64,000 nt of DNA from Notamacropus eugenii (taxonomy: Eukaryota > Chordata > Mammalia > Diprotodontia > Macropodidae): assembly GCF_028372415.1 (NCBI RefSeq), contig NC_092879.1, positions 63,118,238 through 63,182,237 of the forward strand, read 5' to 3'. The translations under genes were made by a program, and so were the position numbers. Shown one piece after another: positions 22,747 through 33,429 of this stretch. The number at the start of each line of letters is the position of its first letter. Within the stretch, counting starts at the first letter, position 1. The notes under the pieces are model-generated. The model made no database searches. It worked only from the letters and a program-made list of their open reading frames with translations, and was not told where the DNA came from.

Positions 22747-25009
22747 TGGACTCCTTTTGGTGAGCCTTATTGTGCTTGCTTTCAGGTTTATTCTACTTTG
22801 GAACCATCAAACCGTGATGTCTTCATATCTGTCCAGATCTTGTACCTCACCCAAGAAACCATAGGCTTTATGTGAGGATCATTCATCTTGTCATGCCCAG
22901 ACTCAGATGTTTCCATGCCCCGCACTCTGACCAAGCCCTATCTGATGATCAGACATGAATGTGACTGGCTTCCCATTTCTCCCAGGAGATGTAACCCTGT
23001 ATCTCATTCTAGATCATTTGATCCTACTGTCCAGTTCAAATATCCCACTGGACCACTTTAAAATCTTCCTTGAGGAGCCAGTGAGTTCTCCATAGCTTTT
23101 CATTGGCCCAGTCTTTACTGAAGTCATCTGCCCACCTAATTTCTTTTTCTCCAACCTCTCTGACTCTCCTGCTTTCCGAGCTACTCTCACTGAGGCCTTG
23201 AATCCAGCTTGACCTCAAAACTTCCCTTTGGTTCCTCCTTCATTGCTGTCTTCCTCTCCCTCACATAACTGCTTATGACTTATGATATGTTTATTTGTAA
23301 GAGGGCTCCCTCCTTTCTACAGGGCCTTATAGGTTAGCTGAGGCAGTGCAGAGGTGATCCCTGTGGTTGGCTGTCTATCCTTGATGTCCCAATGTATGCT
23401 GTCCAAGAATGGCAGCCTGGTGAAGTGAGTATAGTGTTGGTGTTGGGAACTGAACAATCTGGGTTTATTTCCTTCCTCTGACACATGTTAGCTGTGTGAT
23501 CATGGGTAAGTCACTTACCCTCAGTGTCTCCAGGCCACTGTCTGAGAGGATCAGTTGATCTCCATCGCAGGAGGCTGTTTCCACAGGGGAGTTTGTCACA
23601 CCTATGAAATCAGCAAATGGGCCTTAATTTGATATTCCACTAGTAGTATGCTTCCCCTTCATTATCACGATAACAAGCTGATTCACCCTCCTCTACATTG
23701 GAGTTCATCTCAAGCCAAAAAAGACAGACCTCTTGGGACTGAGGGAGGATAGTAAGGAGGCCGTCCTCTCCACCAGGGGCAGTATTCTTTCTCCATGGCC
23801 CAGGATGGGGTTCTCAGCTATGGATCTAGAATTGGGAGAATTTATGTTACTTGGTGAAGATATGATAGTCTTAATGTTTCAAATGTCCCACATCCTAAAG
23901 AGCATTCAGGAAACAGGGAGGATTGAAAGCACAACTGACTTCATCTTCAACTTCTAGACTAAGGAAGAATCTCCCTCCTCTAACTGAGGGAGGAAAGCTA
24001 GTGTCATGTAGATTGAACTGTTACCTTTTGGTTGAGGTTGCTGTCTCACCATCCTGATATTTATTTCCTTTTTTAAAAGTCCTGCTCTGTTATCTCTCTT
24101 ATCTTTTGTTATTGTGCTTATTTTACTTTTTCTTGGAGTGGTTGGAGCATATGAAACAGCCCATAGGGAGGCTGCCTCCAGAGATGAGGTGAACCCAGCA
24201 AGTGTGTGTATTTGTAGCCATGAGGAGTGAGCTCCCTGACAGGGACTGGGGGGCAGAGTGACCTCACAGCCTGTGTGTCAGAGGAAGGCCTTGCATTGGG
24301 GAATGCATGGAGTCCAGCCCTCTAGCAACTACGTATTGGAGGGAGGGGAACCTGGTATTTCTGAAGTCCCTACTATGTGCTAGGCACTTGGCTAAGCACT
24401 TTTACAAATATTTCCTCATAACATGCCTGAGATCTAGCCAGCTTTGCGCAATACTTTTAAGAATTTGGATTTCATAATACTCTGTCTGTGTATGTATGTG
24501 CCTCTGTGTGTATATCTCTGTGTATGTGTATGTCTCTGTGTGTATATTTCTGTGTGTGTGTTTCCACATCCTGGTATAGGTTAGGGAGGGAAAAGTGAGT
24601 GGAAACACTTGCCAAACTCTCAGAAAATACGTGGAGTAAACATGTGACTGAGGCCTGTGGGATCAGTTCAGCAATTCTCGAGACCCAGGTCTTCACCTGC
24701 TGACCTTCAGTACCAAGTTCTGGCAGAAGCTCCAGGACGACCAATCAGGCAGTCAGTCTCTCCCATAAACCTGCCAACTTAAACTTTGTTGGAGGAGCCT
24801 AGGACAGTGCACAAAGCTCTAACACAGTACCCAACCCTGGAGCTGTCCAGCATCTTCCCTCTTGCCCTCCCCTCCACACTCATTTTGTTTCCTCTTGGTC
24901 TTCTCCCCTCCACCCCCATCTTTTCCCAACTTCAACCCTCCTCCACCTCACAACTCCTCCTTTGTCTCCCTTTCCCCACCCTCTTTTTTCCCCACTCTTT
25001 TCCAATCCT

Positions 25010-25410
25010 TCCTAATTACCTGTGTCATTTGGACACATCACTTTTGTGTGTGTGTTTCTCAGTGGCATCTGGCAAAAAAAGGAAAGTGTTGAATTTGAAT
25101 CCCTTCCAGCCTCCACTGTCTGATGCTGGGATTCTCTCCTGCACTTTCCTCCCTTCCCCCACCACCCTTCCTTCTTACTCCACCCCCTACTTTGTCTCCT
25201 CTCTACCACACCCCAATCAGAGGAAGAACAGTGCTTGACAACTGTTGCTCAGAAATCAGAGGACCTGGATGTAAATCCTCATTTTGGCTCTTACTCCCAG
25301 TGTGACCCAGTGTAAATCATTTAACTTTGCTGGCCTTTCCATCCATCTTTACATCCAGGGAGAGTGTTTGATTAGAGGATCCCTGAGATCCATCCCAGCT
25401 CTAAATCGAC
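25010..25410 (+). mobile_element. SINE relics of the old unit
   Basis: 25010-25135 and 25215-25410 are the diverged counterparts of the SINEs at 1962-2090 and 2208-2385. Their presence in both young and old units dates the insertions to before the unit duplications. Confidence 0.65.
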
Positions 25411-27044
25411 CCCCTTACCAGAACTTTCCTTTCCAGCATTTCCTCCATCTCCTCCCCACTCTTGCTTGTCCTGCCGTTTCCTCACCTTTCCTTCCTCATC
25501 TTTTCTAAGGCATATACCCCCAAACTGCCATCCTCATCCTCTTCCTCCTCCTCCACATTTCAAGTATTTTCTGACCCCTATGTCCCTTTACGTCTAAGTA
25601 GTCTCAGGAGGGAAGTTCCATGAGAGGAAAGGGAGTCAGAGGACCTGGGACCTAAAAGCATCTTTGATTTATTACATTTGCAACTTCAGACAAGTCACTG
25701 ATGTTTCCTTCAGTTTCACTGCTTTTGGACTGCCTGGACTGAGTGGGCCCTTACAGATTGAACTTTAGGATCCTGTGGTCGACTCTTCCCTTCCTCCTCA
25801 TGCTGTCCTCTCTGCTCTCTCCCCTCCCCTTTCTTCCCCCTTTCCCAACCTCTCCTATCACCTTACCTTACCTTCCCCCTTTGCTTCATACCTGATTCTC
25901 CTGCCTTCCCAGAACTACCCAGTCAGCCTTTTGATCCAGTTTGACCTCATCATCCTTTCTTGCTCCCTCCTTCCTCCTTGGTTTCCCTCTCTTGTCTTCT
26001 CCCAACCCATATATGCTTATGATGACATCTGTACTTACAGGAGAGCTGGTTCCCTCCCCCAGGGCCTTGCAGGTCAGCTGAGGCAGTACAGTGTTGAGCC
26101 CTACTGTTCGCTGTCCATCCTTGGTGTCCAACTGCCTCTTGTGTTTGGTGGCAGCCTGGTGAAAGGAATATAGAGTCCTGCCTTTGGAAAAGAAAGATCT
26201 AGTTTCATTTCCTAACTCTCGTATATGCTGGCTGAGTGATCATGAGTATTAACCTCAGTGTCCTCAAGCAGTTGTCTAAGAGGGTCAGTTGATCACGATC
26301 ATAAGAGGAAATTTCAATCATGTAAATTAATCACATCATTGAAATCAGAAAATTTACCCCAATGTACAAATTCGTAGTCCTAATAATACTCTGTCTTCAT
26401 CATTGGTGTTTGCTGGAGAACCTCATTCACCCTCTTGTTACCTGGAGTTCAGACTGTCCTAAGCCAAAGAAGACAGAGGGAGAGATGAAAGAAGGCAGCC
26501 CCTTCTACCTCTAAAGGTTTTCCTTCTCCATAGCTTTATAGGGGGCTCCCTGGTGGGATCTCAAATTGGCAAAATTAGTGTCATTAGTAATCCACTGCCC
26601 TGCCCCCCAGCTAGAGCACAGAGCCATGCTGGAGCTGTCCAGCCTCCTCCCCTTCTCCTCTCCTGTCTCCCCTCCCCCCTTCTTCCAGCCCAGCCTCTTT
26701 TCCATGTACACCTCTTCCTTTTTGCCCCTACCTCTTTCTGTCCTTTTTACCATACTCCTTTCTTCATTCTCTCATAGTTTCTTCTCCTCCCCTCCTATTC
26801 CATCTCTGCTCCCCATGTGTCAACTTTCCTGTAATCCTTTCCTCTGTTCTCCTACCCTTTCTTTCTCTTTCCTTCCCTCTTCATCCTTTCCTCCCCATCA
26901 TTTGCTTCTTTCCTTGATGTTTTCCAGTCTTTCTTCCCCTTCCCTGACTTTTAATGCTTTTCTTATTCAGCATTCTCACCTCTTTCCATTGTTTCCTCCT
27001 CCTTCCTCCACCTTCACCTTCATCAGGCATCAGGGAAGGCTGAG

Positions 27045-27910
27045 TCCTTAAGTGGAAAGATCAGTGGCCCTGGAGTCAGGGAACCCAGAGTTCAAATTCC
27101 ACCTTATTACCTGTGTCACCTGGAGAAAGTGGCTTAATTTTCATGTGGTTCAGTGACATCTTCTCTGTACAGAAAGGGTTGGATTAGTTGGTACCTGAGT
27201 TCTCTTCCAGCTCTAAAGTATCCCTTCTTCTCCTCTCTCCAGCATTTCCTCCCTCTCACCTCTGCCACCCCTTTCCATCACCCACTTTTTGATCCTCTTT
27301 CCCTTCACATCATTTCATTTCTCCTCCCTTCACCAGACCCCCCTGCCTCCTCTTCCTCTTACCCACACTTTCCTGTCTCCTTTCCTCCTCCATTTCCCTC
27401 GAAGGACTGAGAAGATACAGACACCTGGAAAGGAAAGAGCAGAGCCTTGTGAATCACAAGACCTGAGATCAAAGCCCATCTCTTACCTTTACTACCTTGG
27501 TGATCCCAGGCAGTTCACTGAACTTTTTGTCAATGAGGGTTGACCCAGGTGACCTCTAGGGATCTTTCCACCTCTCAGTATGGGATCCTCTGATCCCCTC
27601 CTCCTTTTCTATTCCCTCATGCCTTCTATTTCTCTCCTTCCCCCTTTCTTCCTCCTCCCCTACCCTCTTCTTCTCCCCTCATTTTCTCTCTTATCCCTCC
27701 CCCTCTGATGTCACAATTACAGGGATTGTTGCACAGATCTTGGAAACAGTGATGTTGTCCTTAGCAACAGAGTGCTAGCTTACGAGTCAGAATCTGTATT
27801 CAAATGATGACTCTGCCACTGAATTAATATTCATGTATTCTATATGTTAGCCCTTCTGACTCAGTTTCCTTATCTGTAGAATGAAATCCAGGCATCTTCA
27901 GGATTATGAG
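27045..27910 (+). mobile_element. Cluster of three SINE relics in the old unit
   Basis: 27045-27230 (tggccctggagtcagggaac, ttattacctgtgtcacctgg, gttggattagttgg, cttccagctctaaagtatcc), 27420-27600 and 27740-27910. These keep the family signatures better than the young-unit versions in places, for example ggttggatt and gtgtcacctgg. C/T tracts separate them. Confidence 0.72.
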
Positions 27911-28900
27911 ATTGGAAGTAAAATAAATCTTAGAAGCCTCAGGGAGTCCAACTCTCTTATTTGGGGACTATTTCTTTGAGAGTAGGGAAGGGTGAGACCG
28001 AGAATGTCATCCCTCAGCCTAGGTAGATCTGCAATAGATCAGCTATTTCACCACTGATAGAGTAGCTTGGGGGAGGTGAGAGGTTAAATAAATCCCCTAA
28101 CCAAAGTCACAGACAGACTTTTGCATCCTAATCTTCTCTTGATTCCAAAACTATTGCTTTCTCCAGTATCTTACGCTGCCTCTTCATCCCTAACTTTGCC
28201 AGGGGACAAACTGAGAACTGAACAGGGGGAGCAACTTGCCAAATGTCACACAGAGTTTAGGGGCAAAACTGGGAATCACATCTCTTGTCTGTGAGTCCAG
28301 ATCCCACCCTCCCTGTTTCGACCTCACCATGCCACCTTCCATGTATACAAGGTGTTATGCCCTGTGCATAGACAGAGATGACTTTGCCAATATTCTCTCA
28401 GTAGAGCTTGGCTTTGGAGTTATTTTTGCAATGGATTTTTTTTTCTGATCTATCCCACTCTCACACCTGGCTTCTTCCAGGATCTAGAGGCAGAAAAATG
28501 GGTGAAATGAGAGTTAGGAAAGTGACTGTTGTAGGAAGTAAAGCCGGGTGGTCCCTGTGCCTTCCTGCCCTTGGCTTCATCCTGTCTGCATTCTTTCACT
28601 CCATCTCCTAAGAGAGCCTCAGCCACTGCTGGCATCCCAGGCTGTCAGAGCCAGAGGACCTTTTAAGATTCCAATTAGCCCAATGCCATCCATTTCCACG
28701 TACAGACACTGAGGCCCAGAGAATGAAGCTGTGACAGTTAGCATCAGAGCTGACCCCAGAACCCAGGACTCCGGAATATTCTAACCTGGGACGGGAAGGC
28801 TATTTGCTCTAGTGCACAGGGTTGGGGAAGGTCATCTGATAGAAGGGCGGGTGTGCCCAAAGTCAGAGCAGATGAAGGATAGGGCAGCCCCTTGTATTGG

Positions 28901-29339
28901 TACAAGGGTTATGTGTCTGGTGTTTATTCGTGTAGGACTCCCCCCTCCCCACCCCTGTCTCCTTACCTAGTGGGGTGCCACATCCCTTTCAGTCACCTAC
29001 AAATCAGGCACACACTGGGACTTAGAAAGGAGAGAGAAGCTCATCAAGCTGGTCTGCACAGAGTGGCCTGGACTTCTCTGCTCAGCCTGTCCCTCCTTCT
29101 GTCTCCTTTCTCTCCCCTTCCCTCCTTCCTTCCTCTCCCACCTTCTCTTAGACTCTCATTTCTCCATGTCCCTTTTAGCCCTCCCTCTCTTCTCCCCTTC
29201 TCTGTCTTCCTCCATTCCTCATACATTTTGTCATTCCCCAAGCCCTTCCTTTCTTCTCACCACCTTGTCCCTCCCCTCCTGTCTTCCCCTGGGCCAGTCC
29301 CTCAACTTTCTTCTCCCATCTCCTCCCAAGAAGTAACTA
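28901..29339. other. Spacer with C/T-rich tract, no gene seen
   Basis: Between the old unit and the next unit remnant lies a mostly non-repeat stretch. From about 29085 to 29330 it is dominated by ccttcct/tctccc runs on the + strand. The 165-codon + frame at 28892-29389 is a by-product of this low-complexity composition. Confidence 0.6.
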
Positions 29340-30215
29340 GTGAGAGCAGCAGAGCTGATACCAGAACCCAGGGCTCTGGAATATTCTAACCTGGGGGAAG
29401 ACCTGGGTGGTGGGAGGGCAGATGTGCCCAGAGTCTGAGTAAGTGAAGGGCAGGGCAGCCCCTTGTATGGGGAGGTGAGTTTCCAGTCAGGTTTTTGGAA
29501 TTCCAGGCCTGGCCCAGGATCTCCTTCCTGCTAACCTTGGGTTTTGGAGGTTTGGCAGTAGCTTTCGATGCATTTTCTAGCTCCAGAAGTTTCTTTCTTC
29601 TGTCCTCCCTGGTGCTTCAGATTCAGCCCTCTCACTCTTTTGGAAAGGGGGCTTCCATCAATCACTGGCTGCCCTCCTATCCTCTCCCCACAAAGCACTG
29701 ACTGTGCTAATCATCGCTTCTAATACTTGGCCAGAAGGGCCCACATCAGACATGAATTTATTCCAGTTCTCCCATGAGATCTAATCCTTGATCTCTTCCT
29801 AGATCATCTGATCCCTCTGTGAGGTTCAAGAATTCCACAGCACTGGCCCCTTGAACAGTCTCGCCTGCACCCACTCTCCACTGCCCTGAAGGGAGGGATG
29901 TGGAGGAATCCAGCTCTGAACAGAAGCCCAGGGTTGTCGGAAGCATCCTATCCCCTTTGATCCCTTCCCTGATTCTCCAGCCTTCCCAGAGTCTCCCAGT
30001 CAGCCCTTTGGCCTAGCTTGTCCTCATCATCCGTCCTAGTTCAGTCCCCCTTCCTCTTTGCTGTGCCTCTCCTTGCCCCCCCCTCCATATCTGCTTATCA
30101 TGGCCTCTTCACTCTCACACCCTCCCTGGAGGCTGCTAGGTCAGCAGAGGCAGGTCGGAGGGGAGCCTGTGGCCCTCTTCTCAGGCCCTGGCTGTCATAG
30201 CTGAGCACTAATCCT
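29340..30215. repeat. Decayed macrosatellite remnant, outermost edge
   Basis: 29345-29540 again matches unit phase 6735-6960 (cagaacccagggctctggaat, gggagggcaga, ttgtatggggag). 29750-29860 matches phase 7155-7265, and 29960-30200 matches phase 30-250 (cttcccagag, cagtcagcc, ctgcttat). Phase 6735-6890 is therefore present twice at this edge, at 28735 and at 29345, about 610 bases apart. Recognisable unit sequence stops near 30215, which I take as the right boundary of the array. Confidence 0.75.
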
Positions 30216-30789
30216 TGGGGTACCACTCTCCAGTGTTGGATTGAACCTGCTATACATTCAACCAGAATAAGCCTCTTCTGACTTTCCAGGTTGGTACTTC
30301 TAGAAGTGGTCTTTATTGTTACTGGGCCCTTCTGAGTCTCATGTGAGGACTAGAGGCCTACCAGCCAGAGCACTACTGGACTGCTGGAGAAATGAGACCT
30401 CTGAAGGCCAATGCAGGCTGGAAAGAGTAAAGGAAGAGGAGGCACATTGACTGAACACAGCTATCTGTCAAGCATTATGCTGGGCTGGGGATGCTCCTAG
30501 GAAAGGATGTTCCCTGCACTCAAGAGGCTTAGGGTGGATGAAAAGGCCTTGACCTCTTAAGGGGCCCAAAATGAGGCCCAGGGCTCAGTCACTTTCTTGA
30601 GCAGCTAATAGAGCAGGGCTGGGGTCTGGAGGTGGTAGAGGCCAGGTAGGCTAAGGCCCAGAGAATGGCTCCCTCCACAGTTAGACCTTTTTTCTTCAGC
30701 ATTTTGGGAGGCTTTTGTTAAGCTGGAAGAATTAGATTCATCAGTAATACTGTGATAGTGTTAATTAGTATTTCAAAAATCCTGGATGT
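30216..30789. other. Unique spacer with one old repeat relic
   Basis: No gene is seen. 30450-30545 (tgctgggctggggatgctcc, then gttccctgcactcaagaggc) resembles an ancient mammalian interspersed repeat, but I cannot assign the family. The rest appears single-copy in this window. Confidence 0.5.
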
Positions 30790-32640
30790 TTAGGTAAGGG
30801 AGGGTGACTTCGCCCAGCAGGGGGGACCTGAGGAGGAGTTGGGGGAACTAATTTTACCAAAGTGCCCTGAGGAAGGGTTGGCAGGGCCTAACCTTGCCCA
30901 ACAGGGTGGTCTATGAAGGGATTAGGGAGTGACCTTGCTGAGCAGGAGACCTGAGAAGGGGTTGGGGGTGGCTTTGTCCAGCATCAGGGCCTGAGTAGCT
31001 GTTGGGGGAGCTAACTTTGCCTAGCAGGAGAGCCTGAGGAGGTGTTTGAGAGTGACTTTAACCAGCATGGGCCCTGAGGAGGTGTTTGGGGAGCTAACTG
31101 AGTCCAGCAGAGGGGTAAGAGGAGGGGTTGGGGGGATAACTTTGCACAGCAAGGGCCCTGAGGAGGGGGTGAGGGTTGGCTTTAACCAATAGGGTGCCTA
31201 AGTGATTGGGGAAGGCTAACATTGCTCAGCAGTTGAGTGTAAGAACAGGTTGGAGAGTGATTTTACCCAGCAGGGGGGCCTAGGAAAGGCTGGGGGGCTA
31301 ACTTTGCCCAGTAGGGGGCTTGAGGAAGAGATGGGGCAACTTTGCCCAGTAGGGAGTCCTGAAGAAATGTTTGGGGGGCTAATTTTGCTCAGCAGGAGCC
31401 TGAGGGAGTGAGAGGCCCACTTTGGACTGCAGAGAGCCTGAGGAATGTTAGGAGGGTGACTTTGTTTAGCAGAAGGCCTACGGAGGGGTTGGGGGGGAGG
31501 GGGCTAACTTTGCCCAGCAGGAGGCTTGATGGAGGTTAGGGGGTGACTTTGCTCAGTAGGGCTTACTTTAGATAGCAAGGGGCCTGAGAGGTGTTGGGGG
31601 GGCTGATCTTGCTGAGTTGGTGGGATTAAGGAGGGGTTGGGGGACTAGCTTTGTCCAGTAGAAGAGCCTGAGGGATGTTGGGGGTAACTTTGCCCAGGAG
31701 TGGGGTCTGAGGAAAGGTTGAGGGGGTTAAATTTACCCAGCAGGGGCCTAAGTGGAGGGGCTTATTTTTCTCAGCAGGGTGGCTGAGAAGGGATTAGAGG
31801 GTGACTTTGCCCAGCAGAGGGGCTTGAGGAGATGTTGGAGGGGCTAACTTTTCCCAATAGGGGATCTGAATAGGGATTGGGGGGCTAACTTTGCCCAGAA
31901 GGTAGCCTGAGGAAGGTTTGGGGGGGCGAATTTTGCTTAGCACAGAGCCTGGGGAGCAGTTGGGGAGTGATTTTGCCTATTAGGGGTCCTGAGGATGGGT
32001 TAGGGGACCTAACTTTGCCCAGCAGGGAGCCTTTGGGGAGTGGAGGCTCACTTTGGGCAGCAGGGGAATTCAGGGGGGTTTGGGAAGGCGACTTTGCCCA
32101 GCAGGGGGTCTGAGGGCAGTGGGTGAGGGCTAACTTTTCCCTGCAGTGGTCCTTAGGAGGGTTTAGGAGGTGACTTTGCCCACTAGGGGACTAAATTTTC
32201 CCAGCATGGGGTCTGAGAAGGGTTTGAAGGTCTAACTTTGCCTAGTAGGTGTATTTGAAGAGAGTTTGGAGGAGTTAACTTAGCCTAGAGTACTTAAGGG
32301 TTGATTTTGCCTAGCAGGTAGCCTGAGGGGAGTGTGGGCTAACTTTGTACAGGAGGAGGCCTGAGGGAGGTTTGGGAAGTGACTGACCAACAGATGGCCT
32401 GAGAGGGGTTTGAAAGGCATTTGCTTTGCCCAGCAGGGTTCTTGAGCATTGGTTCAGTGGGAGGGGGGGCTAACTTTACTGAGAAGGGGACCTGAGGCGG
32501 TGGGGATGCTTACCTTCCCCAGCAGGGGTCCTGAGGAACATTTAGGAGGTAATGTTACCCAGCAGGGGTTCTCAGGAGGGTTCTGGGGGGGGGGGTGCTT
32601 TGTCCAGCAGGGATCCTGAATGGGGGTCTGGGTGTGAAAT
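30790..32640 (+). repeat. Minisatellite of about 40 bp, about 46 units, with a CTCF-like core
   Basis: Head-to-tail degenerate units read approximately as gactttgcccagcaggggg followed by cctgaggaggggttgggggg and a ctaa link. I located the core (cccagcag or a variant) at about 46 places between 30813 and 32603, a mean spacing of about 40 bases. The core CCAG(C/T)AGRGGG matches the central CTCF motif. Good matches include 31265 (CCAGCAGGGGGGC), 31306 (CCAGTAGGGGGCT), 31811 (CCAGCAGAGGGGC) and 32098 (CCAGCAGGGGGTC); roughly a third to two fifths of the units keep a recognisable core. All units share one orientation. The tract is G-rich on the + strand, with many runs of four or more G. Stops in all frames make it non-coding. 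Confidence 0.88.
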
Positions 32641-33160
32641 CTCCCTTCATGGGGCAGGCAGATGGCCTACATTGTATAGTCTTGTCAAGTTAGTTGTTTG
32701 AAGCACTCAAGGGACGGGGCCCAGGGTCTCAAAACCCATATACTTCAGAGGTAGGTTTTCAGACCAGGCTGTCCTCATGCTAGCCCTCTCTATACTAAGT
32801 CAGGATGTTTGTCAACTGTTTTCATAAAAAATTCTAATTTTATTAATTTAAGGGGAAAGGGGCTAGAGGGATAACCAAGTGTCTAAAACTTCAGATTTCC
32901 AGATATTTGGCAGGTTTGTCCTTTGGTTTTTAGCCTTTGGCTGTCAGGTGACTGACCTGCTGGCAGCTTCCCTTTGTAAGTGCAGGCTAAGCACTTAAGC
33001 AGAAGCAGCCTTCTCAGCACTTAGCCTGAGAAAGGAGATGGAAACTTAGAAGGGATAGACACTGTTGTCCAGCTAAGGAGAGTAGGGTGGTGCAGGGGGA
33101 GATCGTTTCTAAAAATCAATTAGAAACTTTTATTAAACTTCCCCTCTGTGCCCTTCCCCA
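32641..33160. other. Spacer between minisatellite and promoter-like block
   Basis: No gene is seen. 32735-32815 (ttcagaggtaggttttcaga, ccaggctgtcctcatgctag, ccctctctat) resembles a reverse-oriented MIR/MAR SINE. The remainder shows no recognisable structure. Confidence 0.5.
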
Positions 33161-33345
33161 GGCTGTTACAGACCATAGCAACTGCTAAGCGTTCCTTGAC
33201 AACAGCGTAATGTTGGGCCTTCCCCATTGGACCTTGCCAGGAGTACTGCACAATGCAGGGCATTGTGATGGGCCCTAGTAACCTGGGTGTGTCCTTGACG
33301 ATCCCCGGGCTTTATATCGTGACTCAGGGACCGTCCCTCTCCATT
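33161..33345 (+). promoter_or_regulatory. Promoter-like block upstream of the GDI2 retrogene
   Basis: Within 185 bases lie an RFX/X-box-like half-site (ccatagcaac, 33173-33182, with gttac eight bases 5' of it), an inverted CCAAT box (ATTGG, 33226-33230), a TATA-like tttatat at 33311-33317 and a perfect AP-1/TRE heptamer TGACTCA at 33320-33326. Order and spacing are compatible with transcription toward the retrogene starting near 33340. RFX factors are known regulators of ciliary and spermatogenic genes, which would suit a retrogene, but nothing here proves activity. The start would leave a leader of about 1 kb before the GDI ATG unless it is spliced. Confidence 0.4.
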
Positions 33346-33429
33346 CCATTTCTCCTTCTGGCATGCGCACCACCTATGCCAGCTAGCTCTCTCTCAGTTG
33401 CCGGCTCTGAGATCGCTGAAAAGAAGCTT

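Larger units (their letters stand above)
22747..28900. repeat. Diverged (old) macrosatellite unit at the array edge
   Basis: This segment runs through the unit from phase about 6950, past the unit start (23140-23590 matches phase 20-450), and on to phase about 6890 (28735-28900 matches phase 6735-6890). It differs at roughly one base in five or six where compared, with many small indels; 28417-28630 against 6391-6605 is a clear example. The GT microsatellite of the other units is here only an irregular tgtgtatgt stretch at 24480-24565. Long open frames of the young units are not preserved, which argues that the unit is non-coding. SINE relics and C/T tracts lie in the same order as in the young units. 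Confidence 0.88.
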
